Shown: positions 47,743 through 57,716 of the stretch, one piece after another
Layout: each line of letters opens with the position of its first letter
Numbering within the stretch: the stretch's first letter is position 1
NCBI GenBank assembly: GCA_029224465.1
Contig: JAQXUQ010000016.1
Span: forward strand, 1 to 64,000
DNA: 64,000 nucleotides
Reading direction: 5' to 3'
Source of the DNA: Bacillota bacterium
GTDB lineage: Bacteria; Bacillota; Clostridia; Lachnospirales; Lachnospiraceae
The notes under the pieces: model-generated
The model's database searches: none
Told to the model about the DNA's origin: nothing
What the model saw: only the letters and a program-made list of their open reading frames with translations
Made by a program: the position numbers and the translations under genes

Positions 47743-50700
47743 ATGAACGATACAAAAAGATCCGAATGGACCAGTGAAGATTACGAGGCTCTTCTCACAG
47801 AGCACGATGCCTGCGGGATCGGAACCGTCGTAAATATTGACGGGCATCCGGATCACCGGGTGCTGGACGACGCTCTGACAATCGTGGAGAAGCTCGAGCA
47901 CCGCGCGGGCAAGGACGCTACCGGAAAGGTCGGCGACGGCGTCGGTATTCTCGCGCAGATTTCTCATAAGTTTTTCAAAACAGCCGCCGCAGCCGCAGGC
48001 ATCACCCTGGGCGGCGAGCGCGATTACGGCATCGGCATGCTGTTTCTTCCGCAGGACCAGATGAAGCGCATGTTCGCGATGCGCATGCTCGAAGTCATCA
48101 CGCAGAAGGAAGGACTCGAACTGCTTGGCTGGCGCAGCGTACCGGTACACCCGGAAATTCTGGGCGGACCCGCGCGCGCGTGCATGCCGTGCATCATGCA
48201 GTGCTTTATCAAACGCCCGGAGGAGACACCCCGCGGCGTCGAATTTGACAGAAGACTTTATGTTGTCCGCCGCGAGTTTGAACAGAGCTCCGAGGACACC
48301 TATATCTGCTCTCTTTCCTCGAGAACGATCGTCTATAAAGGCATGTTCCTCGTAAAACAGCTCCGCCGCTTCTATGAAGACCTGCAGAGCAAAGATTACG
48401 AGACCGCGATTGCAATTGTCCACTCGAGATTTTCAACGAATACCACGCCGTCGTGGAACCGCGCGCATCCTTACCGCATGATCGCGCACAACGGCGAGAT
48501 CAATACCATCCGCGGCAATGTGGACCGCATGCTCGCCCGTGAGGAGACCATGCACAGCCCGAACATGGAAAAGGATATCGACAGGATTTTCCCTGTCGTC
48601 AACAAATCCGGCTCCGATTCCGCGATTCTCGACAATACACTCGAATTCCTGTATATGAACGGCATGGATCTGCCTCTGGCAGTCATGGTTACAATTCCCG
48701 AGCCGTGGAAGCATAATCAGTTCATGTCCGAAGAGCGCAGGGATTTCTATCATTATTACGCAACCATGATGGAGCCGTGGGACGGCCCTGCGGCAATCCT
48801 GTTCAGCGACGGCGACCTTGTCGGCGCGACTCTCGACAGGAACGGACTGCGCCCTTCCAGATATTATGTGACCGATGACGGACGCCTGATTCTTTCTTCC
48901 GAAGTCGGTGTACTGGATATCCCTCCGGAACATATCGTGAAAAAGTCAAGACTCGAGCCCGGCCGCATTCTTTTAGTTGACACGAAGCAGAAGCGTATCA
49001 TCTCGGACGAGGAGTGCAAAACATATTACGCAAGACGCCAGCCGTACGGCGAATGGCTGGACCGGAACCTGCTGCATCTGTCGCAGCTTCCGATCCCGAA
49101 CCGGAGAGTCGAGACGCACGAGCAGGAGCTGCGGGACAAGCTTTACAAGGTCTTCGGTTATACCTATGAAGACGTAAAGGACGAAATTCTTCCGATGGCG
49201 AAGAACGCCGTGGAGCCTACCCTTTCGATGGGGCATGATGTGCCGCTTGCTGTTTTGTCAAGGCAGCACCAGCTGCTGTTCAATTATTTCAAGCAGCTGT
49301 TCGCGCAGGTCACAAACCCGCCGATTGACTCACTCCGGGAGAAGGTAGTTACCGACACAACGGTATATATCGGTTCCGACGGCGATCTGCTGCAGGAAAA
49401 GAGCGGCAACTGCACCGTGCTCGAAGTTAATGATCCGATCCTGACCGAGGTCGATCTGATGAAGATCAAGGCGCTTGATCAGCCGGGCTTTCATGTGGAG
49501 ACGGTATCGCTGCTGTTTTACAAGAACACATCGCTGGAACGGGCGCTGGAACAGCTCAATATCACGGTTGACCGCGCGGCTTCCAACGGGAAAAACATCA
49601 TCATCCTTTCCGACCGCGGCGTGGACGAGAACCATGTGCCGATTCCGTCACTGCTGGCCGTTTCGTCCGTCGAGCAGCATCTGGTCAATACCAGAAAGAG
49701 AACAGCGGTATCGCTGATTCTCGAATCCGCGGAGCCGAGGGATGTACATCAGGTAGCGGCGCTGCTTGGCTTCGGCGCGCGGGCAATCAACCCGTACCTT
49801 GCGCACGAGTGCATCGCCGAACTGATCGACAGAAGAATCCTCGACAAGGATTATCACACGGCGATTGAAGATTACAACAAAGCGCTGCTGTCCGGCGTCG
49901 TGAAAATCGCGGCGAAGATGGGCATCAGCACGATCCAATCCTATCAGTCGGCACGCATCTTTGAGGCAATCGGCCTCTCGAAGGATGTCATAGACAAATA
50001 CTTTACGGGCACGGTCAGCCGTGTCGGCGGCATCGGCATCCGTGAGATTGAGGAAGGCATCACATTCCGCCATGATCATGCGTTTGATCCTCTGGGACTC
50101 GGCGTCGACACAGCGCTTGACTCGGTCGGCTTCCATAAGCTCAGAAGCGGACGGGACAAGGAAGACCACATGTACAATCCGGAGACGATCATCGCACTGC
50201 AGCGGGCGGTCCGCGCCGGAGACTATGCAATGTTCCGCAAGTACACGGAGATGGTTGACGATGAAAAGCGTCCGCACACGCTGCGCGGCCTGACAGAGTT
50301 CGTGCCGCAGCAGCCTCCGGTTGCGATCGAAGAGGTCGAGCCGGTTGAGAGCATTGTTAAGCGGTTCAAAACAGGCGCCATGTCCTACGGCTCCATTTCG
50401 CAGGAAGCACATGAGACAATGGCCGAGGCCATGAACAGCATCGGCGGCAAGTCCAACACCGGTGAAGGCGGTGAAGACGTTTCCCGCTACGGGACGAAAT
50501 ACAACAGCGCAATCAAACAGGTCGCTTCCGGGCGTTTCGGCGTTACGAGCGCGTACCTGAACAGCGCGGTTGAAATACAGATCAAGATGGCACAGGGCGC
50601 GAAGCCCGGCGAAGGCGGACATCTTCCCGGGAAGAAAGTATATCCGTGGGTTGCAAAGGTCAGATACTCAACGCCCGGCGTATCTTTGATTTCGCCGCCG

Positions 50701-52293
50701 CCGCACCATGACATCTATTCGATCGAGGATCTGGCGCAGCTGATCTACGATCTGAAAAACGCGAACCGTTATGCAAGAATCTCGGTCAAACTTGTTTCAG
50801 AAGCAGGCGTCGGAACAATCGCTTCCGGCGTTGCCAAAGCCGGTGCGCAGGTTATTCTGATTTCCGGCTATGACGGAGGAACCGGCGCGGCGCCGGGCAG
50901 CTCGATTCATAACGCTGGTCTTCCGTGGGAGCTGGGCGTTGCCGAAGCGCAGCAGAGTCTTGTCAGCAGCGGACTGCGTGACAGAGTGTGCATCGAGACA
51001 GACGGCAAGCTCATGAGCGGCCGGGATGTCGCGATCGCGGCGCTTCTGGGAGCCGAAGAGTTCGGTTTCGCGACGGCACCGCTTGTGTGCATGGGCTGCA
51101 TGATGATGCGTGTCTGCTCGAAGGACACCTGCCCTGTCGGCATTGCGACGCAGAACGAGGTTTTACGAAAGCGTTTTGCCGGCAAGCCGGAGTACGTTGT
51201 GAACTTTATGAAGTTCATCGCGCAGCAGCTGCGGGAGATCATGGCGTCTCTCGGCTTCCGCACCGTTTCCGAAATGGTCGGACGCACCGACTGCCTGCGG
51301 ACAAGGGAGCATCAGATTACACAAAGAGCCGCGGAAGTCGATCTTTCCGGCATTCTGGATCAGACCTACGCGCATGCGGAAGGCACGCACTTTGACCCGG
51401 CACACGTTTACAATTTCCATCTGGAAAAGACGCTCGATGCATCCGCGCTTCTGCCGGCCTTTGAAAAGGCACTGCATATGAAGGCGGAAGAGGTGAAGCC
51501 GCAGCAGTTTTCGCTGAAGGTTTCCTCAACGGACAGAGCATTCGGCTCGATTCTGGGCTCCGATATAACGAGAAACTTCGGAAGCGCCCTGCCGGATGAC
51601 ACATTCACGGTCTTCGCGGAAGGCGGCGGCGGACAGTCGTTCGGCGCGTTTATTCCGAATGGCCTTACGATCCGTCTTTCGGGAGACGCGAACGACGGCT
51701 TCGGCAAGGGACTTTCCGGCGGCAAGCTGGTTGTGGTTCCGCCGGAGAAATCCAGGTTTAAAGCGAGCGAAAACATCATCATCGGCAACGTGGCACTGTA
51801 CGGCGCAACGTCCGGAAAGGCGTATGTCTGCGGCATCGCGGGCGAGCGTTTCTGCGTCCGTAATTCAGGCGCGACGGCAGTCGCGGAAGGCTGCGGTGAT
51901 CACGGCCTGGAATACATGACAGGCGGCCGCGCGGTGATTCTCGGACCTACCGGCAAGAACTTCGCGGCAGGTATGTCCGGCGGTTTTGCTTATGTACTGG
52001 ACAGCGATCACACGCTGTACCGCAGAATGAACAAGGATATGGATACTCTGCAGGAGCTGACAGACAAGTATGACATCCAGGAGCTCAAGGATATCCTGAC
52101 AGATTATGAAAAGGAAACCGGGTCGGAGCTGGCCGCGCGGATTCTGTCCGATTTCGACCGGTATCTGCCAGATTTCAAGAAGATTGTTCCGAACGATTAC
52201 CAGCGGATGCTGACAGCCATCAGCAAGTACGAGGAGCAGGGAATATCGCACGAAAACGCGATGCTCGAAGCATTCGAGGAGGTGACAGCGTAA
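47743..52293 (+). CDS. gltB: Glutamate synthase large subunit
   Basis: HDACGIGTV N-terminal Cys; FMN-synthase motifs GGKSNTGEGGED, SAYLNSAVEIQIKMAQGAKPGEGG; CSKDTCPVGIATQ. Confidence 0.96.
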   Translation: MNDTKRSEWTSEDYEALLTEHDACGIGTVVNIDGHPDHRVLDDALTIVEKLEHRAGKDATGKVGDGVGILAQISHKFFKTAAAAAGITLGGERDYGIGMLFLPQDQMKRMFAMRMLEVITQKEGLELLGWRSVPVHPEILGGPARACMPCIMQCFIKRPEETPRGVEFDRRLYVVRREFEQSSEDTYICSLSSRTIVYKGMFLVKQLRRFYEDLQSKDYETAIAIVHSRFSTNTTPSWNRAHPYRMIAHNGEINTIRGNVDRMLAREETMHSPNMEKDIDRIFPVVNKSGSDSAILDNTLEFLYMNGMDLPLAVMVTIPEPWKHNQFMSEERRDFYHYYATMMEPWDGPAAILFSDGDLVGATLDRNGLRPSRYYVTDDGRLILSSEVGVLDIPPEHIVKKSRLEPGRILLVDTKQKRIISDEECKTYYARRQPYGEWLDRNLLHLSQLPIPNRRVETHEQELRDKLYKVFGYTYEDVKDEILPMAKNAVEPTLSMGHDVPLAVLSRQHQLLFNYFKQLFAQVTNPPIDSLREKVVTDTTVYIGSDGDLLQEKSGNCTVLEVNDPILTEVDLMKIKALDQPGFHVETVSLLFYKNTSLERALEQLNITVDRAASNGKNIIILSDRGVDENHVPIPSLLAVSSVEQHLVNTRKRTAVSLILESAEPRDVHQVAALLGFGARAINPYLAHECIAELIDRRILDKDYHTAIEDYNKALLSGVVKIAAKMGISTIQSYQSARIFEAIGLSKDVIDKYFTGTVSRVGGIGIREIEEGITFRHDHAFDPLGLGVDTALDSVGFHKLRSGRDKEDHMYNPETIIALQRAVRAGDYAMFRKYTEMVDDEKRPHTLRGLTEFVPQQPPVAIEEVEPVESIVKRFKTGAMSYGSISQEAHETMAEAMNSIGGKSNTGEGGEDVSRYGTKYNSAIKQVASGRFGVTSAYLNSAVEIQIKMAQGAKPGEGGHLPGKKVYPWVAKVRYSTPGVSLISPPPHHDIYSIEDLAQLIYDLKNANRYARISVKLVSEAGVGTIASGVAKAGAQVILISGYDGGTGAAPGSSIHNAGLPWELGVAEAQQSLVSSGLRDRVCIETDGKLMSGRDVAIAALLGAEEFGFATAPLVCMGCMMMRVCSKDTCPVGIATQNEVLRKRFAGKPEYVVNFMKFIAQQLREIMASLGFRTVSEMVGRTDCLRTREHQITQRAAEVDLSGILDQTYAHAEGTHFDPAHVYNFHLEKTLDASALLPAFEKALHMKAEEVKPQQFSLKVSSTDRAFGSILGSDITRNFGSALPDDTFTVFAEGGGGQSFGAFIPNGLTIRLSGDANDGFGKGLSGGKLVVVPPEKSRFKASENIIIGNVALYGATSGKAYVCGIAGERFCVRNSGATAVAEGCGDHGLEYMTGGRAVILGPTGKNFAAGMSGGFAYVLDSDHTLYRRMNKDMDTLQELTDKYDIQELKDILTDYEKETGSELAARILSDFDRYLPDFKKIVPNDYQRMLTAISKYEEQGISHENAMLEAFEEVTA

Positions 52294-53798
52294 TGGGGAA
52301 GCCAACCGGATTTCTGGAATTCCAAAGAATCGAAAACAAAGGCGTCCCTGTACGCGAACGGGTATTGAATTTCAAAGAATTTCATACACCGCTCTCCAGG
52401 GATGAAAGAAGAGAGCAGGCAGCCCGCTGCATGGACTGCGGCGTACCGCTTTGCCAGTCCGCTATGAAATTGAACGGCATGGTGACGGGATGTCCTCTGC
52501 ACAATCTGATCCCGGAGTGGAATGATCAGATCTACAATGACAATCTGGAGCATGCCTTCTCCAGACTCGCCAAAACAAACAATTTCCCGGAATTCACCGG
52601 CCGTGTCTGCCCGGCGCTTTGTGAAAAAGCCTGCATCAACGGCGAATACGGTGAACCGGTCACCATCCGCGACAACGAGCTTTTTACGGTTGAGACAGCA
52701 TATGAAGACGGCAGCATAAAGCCGAGAATTCCGAAGGTCAGAAGCGGAAGAAAGGTGGCCGTGATCGGCAGCGGCCCTTCGGGGCTCGCCGCGGCGGATG
52801 AACTCAATCACAGAGGGCATCTTGTCACGGTATTCGAGCGGGATGAGCGGATCGGCGGGCTATTAATGTACGGCATTCCGAACATGAAGCTTGAAAAGGA
52901 TGTGATCGCAAGAAGGCAGAAGCTGATGGAGGCGGAGGGCGTTGTTTTCCGGACCGGCGTGAACGTCGGAACGGACGTCTCCGCAGCAGAGCTCTTAAAA
53001 GAGTACGACGCGGTTGTTCTGTGCTGCGGCGCGAAGAAGGCAAGACCGCTCCCCGGAGCCGATCCAGAGAAAATCAAAGGCATTTACTATGCTGTTGATT
53101 TTCTTTCGTCGACGACAAAGAGTCTTCTTTCCTCCGGCGGAAGAACCGTGCAGGAGCTTGAAAAAGCCGGCGGCTATATCAGCGCGCACGGAAAAAACGT
53201 CGTTGTAGTCGGAGGCGGCGACACCGGCAATGACTGCATTGCGACCGTGATCCGTCACGGCTGCAAGTCGGTGACAGCACTTGAGATGATGCCGGAACCG
53301 CCCGCGGAGAGAACCGCTTCCAACCCGTGGCCGGAATGGCCGAGGGTCCGCAAAGTGGACTATGGTCATGAAGAAGCGCAGACGCTCTTCGGGCATGATC
53401 CGCGTGTGTATGAGACAACGGTCAAGGAGTATCATACGGACAAAAAAGGGTGCCTGAAGGAAATTGTCACTGTCAAGGTTTGTTTTGACAAGGACCGGAA
53501 GATGAGCGAGGTGCCGGGCAGCGCGAAAACCATTCCGTGCGAGCTTCTCCTCATCGCTGCAGGCTTCCTTGGCTGTGAAGAGAAGACGCCCGAAGCGTTC
53601 GGCGTCAAAATTTCCGGCAGAAACACTGTCCTTACAAAAGACCCCGAAGAGTATCAGACGAATGTTCCCAAGGTATTTACAGCAGGAGACATGCACCGGG
53701 GACAGTCGCTGGTCGTCTGGGCGATCACCGAAGGACGCAAGGCCGCGAGAGCGGTTGATGAATTTCTTATGGGATATACGAATCTGCGCGAAGTATGA
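52293..53798 (+). CDS. gltD: Glutamate synthase small subunit
   Basis: ARCMDCGVPLCQ...GCPLHNLIPEWN Fe-S motif; VAVIGSGPSGLAAADEL; translationally coupled to gltB. Confidence 0.96.
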   Translation: MGKPTGFLEFQRIENKGVPVRERVLNFKEFHTPLSRDERREQAARCMDCGVPLCQSAMKLNGMVTGCPLHNLIPEWNDQIYNDNLEHAFSRLAKTNNFPEFTGRVCPALCEKACINGEYGEPVTIRDNELFTVETAYEDGSIKPRIPKVRSGRKVAVIGSGPSGLAAADELNHRGHLVTVFERDERIGGLLMYGIPNMKLEKDVIARRQKLMEAEGVVFRTGVNVGTDVSAAELLKEYDAVVLCCGAKKARPLPGADPEKIKGIYYAVDFLSSTTKSLLSSGGRTVQELEKAGGYISAHGKNVVVVGGGDTGNDCIATVIRHGCKSVTALEMMPEPPAERTASNPWPEWPRVRKVDYGHEEAQTLFGHDPRVYETTVKEYHTDKKGCLKEIVTVKVCFDKDRKMSEVPGSAKTIPCELLLIAAGFLGCEEKTPEAFGVKISGRNTVLTKDPEEYQTNVPKVFTAGDMHRGQSLVVWAITEGRKAARAVDEFLMGYTNLREV

Positions 53799-53832
53799 CG
53801 TTTACCTTCCGCGGAATACAGAAAAATCATTT

Positions 53833-53888
53833 CGGCAGCAAAGGGGCTGCCGCACAGGCAAAATGCCTGCGCGGCGGCTCCTTTTATG
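53833..53888 (+). terminator. Leader terminator with overlapping alternative hairpin upstream of amt
   Basis: Alternative CGGCAGC-AAAGGG-GCTGCCG 53833-53852; terminator stem 53840-53884 ending CCTTTT. Confidence 0.75.
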
Positions 53889-53947
53889 ATAACTGCAGCC
53901 GCTCACCGGCAGCAGCCGAGGGGCAGAACCAAAAGGAGGAGTGAGTT

Positions 53948-55717
53948 ATGGAAATCAGTGTATCTACTGTCATATGGGTGCTGGTAGCGACAGCGCTCGT
54001 CTATTTCATGCAGGCAGGCTTCGCTCTATGCGAATCCGGTCTGACCAGAGCCAAGAACACCGGCAATATCCTCATGAAAAACATGATGGACTTCTGCATC
54101 GGCACGCCGTGCTTCTGGTTTATCGGCTTCGGCCTGATGTTCGGCGGTACCGGCCCGCTGATCGGCCGCTTTGATCCTTTTATCCGGGGCGACTATGCGG
54201 GAACGGTGGTTCCGCAGACAATGCCTCTATGGTGTTTTGTCATTTTCGAAACGGTTTTCTGCGCGACGGCAGCGACGATCGTTTCGGGATCCATGGCAGA
54301 ACGTACAAACTTCAAAGCCTACTGCGTCTATTCCGCGGTGATTTCTCTGATCATATACCCGATTGAAGGACACTGGGTATGGGGCGGCGGCTGGCTTGCG
54401 GCGCTTGGTATGCATGATTTCGCTGGCTCCGCGGTTGTTCACAATGTCGGCGGTGTGATCGCCTGCCTCGGCGCGTGGATGCTTGGCCCCAGAATCGGCA
54501 AGTACGACAAGGACGGCAAGGCAAGAGCGATTCCCGGCCATAACCTGACCGCGATGGCACTCGGCGTATTCGTTCTGTGGTTCTGCTGGTTTGGTTTCAA
54601 CGGCGGCTCGACGATCGCGATGGACACGGCGGACAATGCGGTTACCGCTTCCAATGCTTTCATGACAACAAACCTCGCGGCGGCTGTCGCAACCGTTGTT
54701 GCTATGATCTTTACCTGGTTCAAGTACGGCAAGCCGGACGTATCGATGACCTTCAACGCGTCTCTCGCGGGCCTTGTAGCGATTACGGCAGGATGCGACT
54801 GCGTATCTCCGGCCGGCGCATTCTTCATCGGTATGGTTTCCGGTTTCATTGTCGTTCTTTCGGTTGAGTTCTTTGATAACGTCGCGAAGATCGATGATCC
54901 GGTCGGCGCGGTTTCGGTTCACATGGTCAACGGCATCTGGGGAACACTGGCGGTCGGCCTGTTTTCCACCGGCGCGGACGGCGTAGGAAAGGGACTCTTC
55001 TACGGCGGCGGCTTCCGGCAGCTCGGCATTCAGATACTCGGCATTATCGCAATTGACGCGTATGTTCTGGTTACGATGTTTATTGCTTTCAAGATCATTG
55101 ACAAGTTCATCGGACTTCGTGTTCCGGCACAGGTTGAAATTGATGGTCTGGATATTCATGAGCACGGTCTTGCAAGCGCGTACTCCGGCTTCGCGATTAC
55201 CGATGTAACACAGATGGAAGTCGACGCGAACGAAAACACGGATCTTGGCGAGAGCGATTATGACAAGGCGGAAGATTTCCGCAAGGATGCCGCGGTCAAG
55301 GTTTACCGCGCGCCGGAAACTTCTACGGATCAGGCGCCTGTACCTGTCGGCAGTTACGATACAGGCATGCACAAGGTTTCCATCGTATGCAGACTTTCCA
55401 GATTTGATGAACTCAAGAAAGCGCTCAACGAGCTCGGCGTCACCGGCATGACAATGTATCAGGTTATGGGCTGCGGCATTCAGAAAGGTTCCACCGAGCG
55501 TTACAGAGGCGCTGTCGTTGACTCTACATTGATACCGAAGGTAAAGGTGGAAGTCATTGTGTCGAGAATTCCTGTGGACAAGGTGATCGAGGCAGCCAAG
55601 AGAGCACTCTATACGGGACATATCGGAGACGGCAAGATCTTCGTTTACAATGTCACGAAGGTTGTCAAGGTCAGAACAGGAGAGGAAGATTTTGACGCTC
55701 TGCAGGACGTGGAGTAA
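53948..55717 (+). CDS. Ammonium transporter fused to a C-terminal P-II (GlnB/GlnK) domain
   Basis: Amt motifs (MQAGFALCESGLTRAKN; NVGGVIACLGAW; HMVNGIWGTLAVGLF); C-terminus from 55367 MHKVSIVCRLSRFDELKKALNELGVTGMTMYQVMGCGIQKGSTERYRGA... Confidence 0.93.
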   Translation: MEISVSTVIWVLVATALVYFMQAGFALCESGLTRAKNTGNILMKNMMDFCIGTPCFWFIGFGLMFGGTGPLIGRFDPFIRGDYAGTVVPQTMPLWCFVIFETVFCATAATIVSGSMAERTNFKAYCVYSAVISLIIYPIEGHWVWGGGWLAALGMHDFAGSAVVHNVGGVIACLGAWMLGPRIGKYDKDGKARAIPGHNLTAMALGVFVLWFCWFGFNGGSTIAMDTADNAVTASNAFMTTNLAAAVATVVAMIFTWFKYGKPDVSMTFNASLAGLVAITAGCDCVSPAGAFFIGMVSGFIVVLSVEFFDNVAKIDDPVGAVSVHMVNGIWGTLAVGLFSTGADGVGKGLFYGGGFRQLGIQILGIIAIDAYVLVTMFIAFKIIDKFIGLRVPAQVEIDGLDIHEHGLASAYSGFAITDVTQMEVDANENTDLGESDYDKAEDFRKDAAVKVYRAPETSTDQAPVPVGSYDTGMHKVSIVCRLSRFDELKKALNELGVTGMTMYQVMGCGIQKGSTERYRGAVVDSTLIPKVKVEVIVSRIPVDKVIEAAKRALYTGHIGDGKIFVYNVTKVVKVRTGEEDFDALQDVE

Positions 55718-55766
55718 GCAAAAACAGATGCGGGCAGCGCAGGAAACGATGCCCTGAAAAGATAGG

Positions 55767-55799
55767 AAAAGGACCGGCGCGTCATGGCCGGCCCTTTTT
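55767..55799 (+). terminator. Intrinsic terminator
   Basis: GGaCCGGC...GCCGGcCC TTTTT. Confidence 0.85.
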
Positions 55800-55804
55800 C
55801 TATG

Positions 55805-55860
55805 GGCGCACCGAATGGCCTTGCCGCCGGCCTGCTGTTCACTGCAGTGTCCGGTGCGCC
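55805..55860. other. Structured intergenic inverted repeat
   Basis: GGCGCACCG (55805-55813) / CGGTGCGCC (55852-55860) with internal GGCC and CTGC/TGCAG complementarities. Confidence 0.4.
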
Positions 55861-55976
55861 GTAAACTGTCCTGTGACCGCGGCCTGTAAAGGCTTTCCTG
55901 TACGGGGCGTGGCGCTTTTGATAGAATAAAAGAAGCCGCGCCGGCGGAAAGCCGGCCGCAAGGAAAGGATGTTCCT

Positions 55977-56594
55977 GTGGATAACAACCCGATTTACGCA
56001 AGAAAGCCGGTGATTACCTATCTGTTAATTGCGGCCAATATTCTGCTGTGGCTGCTGGAGACGGCGGCGGGAGGCAGCGACAACATCGATGTCGCCATGA
56101 AGTTCGGTGCGCTGTATACGCCGTATGTCCTGCAATACGGACAGTGGTGGCGGCTGATTACGTCCATGTTCCTGCATTTCAGCATCGATCATCTTGCCTC
56201 GAATATGATCTCTCTGGGCGCCATCGGACCGTACGCGGAATGGTATTATGGCAGAGCCGGCATGCTTGTTCTTTATTTCGCAGGCGGCATCAGCGGAAAT
56301 CTTCTGACGATTGCGGTGGAAAACAGAAGCGGTGACTACGGCATTTCCGCAGGCGCCTCGGGCGCGATTTTCGGCCTCGTCAGTATCTTCATCATTTTCG
56401 CGTTAACGCCGGGCCTGCGCCGGATTTTTCCGATGGAACGGGTTATCCTTGCGATTGTCCTGATGCTGCTGCCGGGGGTTTCCGATCACTCGATCAGCAT
56501 GACCGCGCACATGGGCGGCCTGCTGGGCGGTTTGGTCATGGCATTGCTACTTCTTCCGCTGCGTGCTCACAGAGAGCATTCGCGGGGGCGGTAG
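55977..56594 (+). CDS. Rhomboid family intramembrane serine protease, GTG start
   Basis: ISAGASGAIFG (GxSG) and MTAHMGGLLGG; six-TM hydrophobicity. Confidence 0.9.
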   Translation: MDNNPIYARKPVITYLLIAANILLWLLETAAGGSDNIDVAMKFGALYTPYVLQYGQWWRLITSMFLHFSIDHLASNMISLGAIGPYAEWYYGRAGMLVLYFAGGISGNLLTIAVENRSGDYGISAGASGAIFGLVSIFIIFALTPGLRRIFPMERVILAIVLMLLPGVSDHSISMTAHMGGLLGGLVMALLLLPLRAHREHSRGR

Positions 56595-57574
56595 GTATAA
56601 AGCTCCGTCGAGAGATATTTGCTGCCGCCGTCGGGAATGATGACGATGATGTTTTTCCCCCGTGCCTCTTCCTTGCGTGAAATCTTCGTTGCGGCATACA
56701 AGGCCGCGGCGCCGGAAGTCCCGATCAGCACTCCTTCCATGTGGGCGATTTTCTGTGCGGTCAGATACGCGTCCCCGGTCTGCACATCCATGCATTCATC
56801 GTAAAGCGAATGCCGGAGGAAGCTTGTCAGTTCCTTTTCCGGCACATCGTCGAAATTCAGTACGCCGTCAATGATCTTTGCGTCAGGATTTGTTCTGGAA
56901 CGCCGGGATGACGGTGCAGGCTCTGCGGCGATGACCTGGAGTGCGGGGTTCTTGTTTTTTAGATATTCGGAGAGCCCAGTGATGGTTCCGCCGGTGCCGG
57001 CCATGCAGACCAGATAATCGGCTTTTCCGTCTGTGTCTTTCCAGATTTCGGGCCCTGTCGTCCGGATATGCGCTTCCGGGTTCGCGGGATTGGTCACCTG
57101 ATTCAGATAGTGGAAACGCGGTCCTTTTGACCGGCAGTAGCGGAAAATCTCCGCCATGGTCGCTTCCCGGAACGGGTCAAACGGCGCGTCTTTTGCCGCA
57201 GCTCCCGGAATATCCCTGTAATCGAGAAGCTCGCATCCGTATGCAAGAAGGATCGCCCGGCGCTCTTTCGTTACGCCGGCTTCGAGAAAAATCTGCATAT
57301 GATAGCCCCGTGCCGCAGCGTATGCAGCAAGCGCGATTCCGGTATTGCCGCTCGTCTGTTCGACAATGGTATCGCCTTTTTGGAGTGTCCCGTCTTCCTC
57401 TGCGCGCAGGATCATATTCAGGGCGGCTCTGTCCTTGATGCTCCCCGCCGGATTCAGATATTCGAGCTTGAGCAGCAGATGCGCCGCGGCGTTTTCTTCC
57501 TTTTCATATCGAAGCGGTTCCAATAGCGGCGTGTGGCCGGCTAGCTGCGCGATGCTCTGATAGATTTTAGCCAT
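56567..57574 (-). CDS. PLP-dependent cysteine synthase family protein
   Basis: NPAGSIKDRAALNMI PLP-Lys motif; VEQTSGNTGIALA; CMAGTGGTITGLSEYLK. Confidence 0.93.
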   Translation of the reverse strand: MAKIYQSIAQLAGHTPLLEPLRYEKEENAAAHLLLKLEYLNPAGSIKDRAALNMILRAEEDGTLQKGDTIVEQTSGNTGIALAAYAAARGYHMQIFLEAGVTKERRAILLAYGCELLDYRDIPGAAAKDAPFDPFREATMAEIFRYCRSKGPRFHYLNQVTNPANPEAHIRTTGPEIWKDTDGKADYLVCMAGTGGTITGLSEYLKNKNPALQVIAAEPAPSSRRSRTNPDAKIIDGVLNFDDVPEKELTSFLRHSLYDECMDVQTGDAYLTAQKIAHMEGVLIGTSGAAALYAATKISRKEEARGKNIIVIIPDGGSKYLSTELYTYRPRECSL

Positions 57575-57716
57575 AATTTTTCCTTTCAACTATTATCCTA
57601 CTAAACATATATGATAAATATTAAAAAACGTGTTGTAAAGTATTGACTTTTCATTTTTACAGGGATATATTGCAATTCATACATAAACTTTATGAATACT
57701 ATCAATGAGGTGGCAA

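Noticed and set aside
54227-55987. 586-aa minus-strand ORF opposite amt-PII
   Set aside because: Antisense mirror ORF with Arg/His-rich low-plausibility composition.
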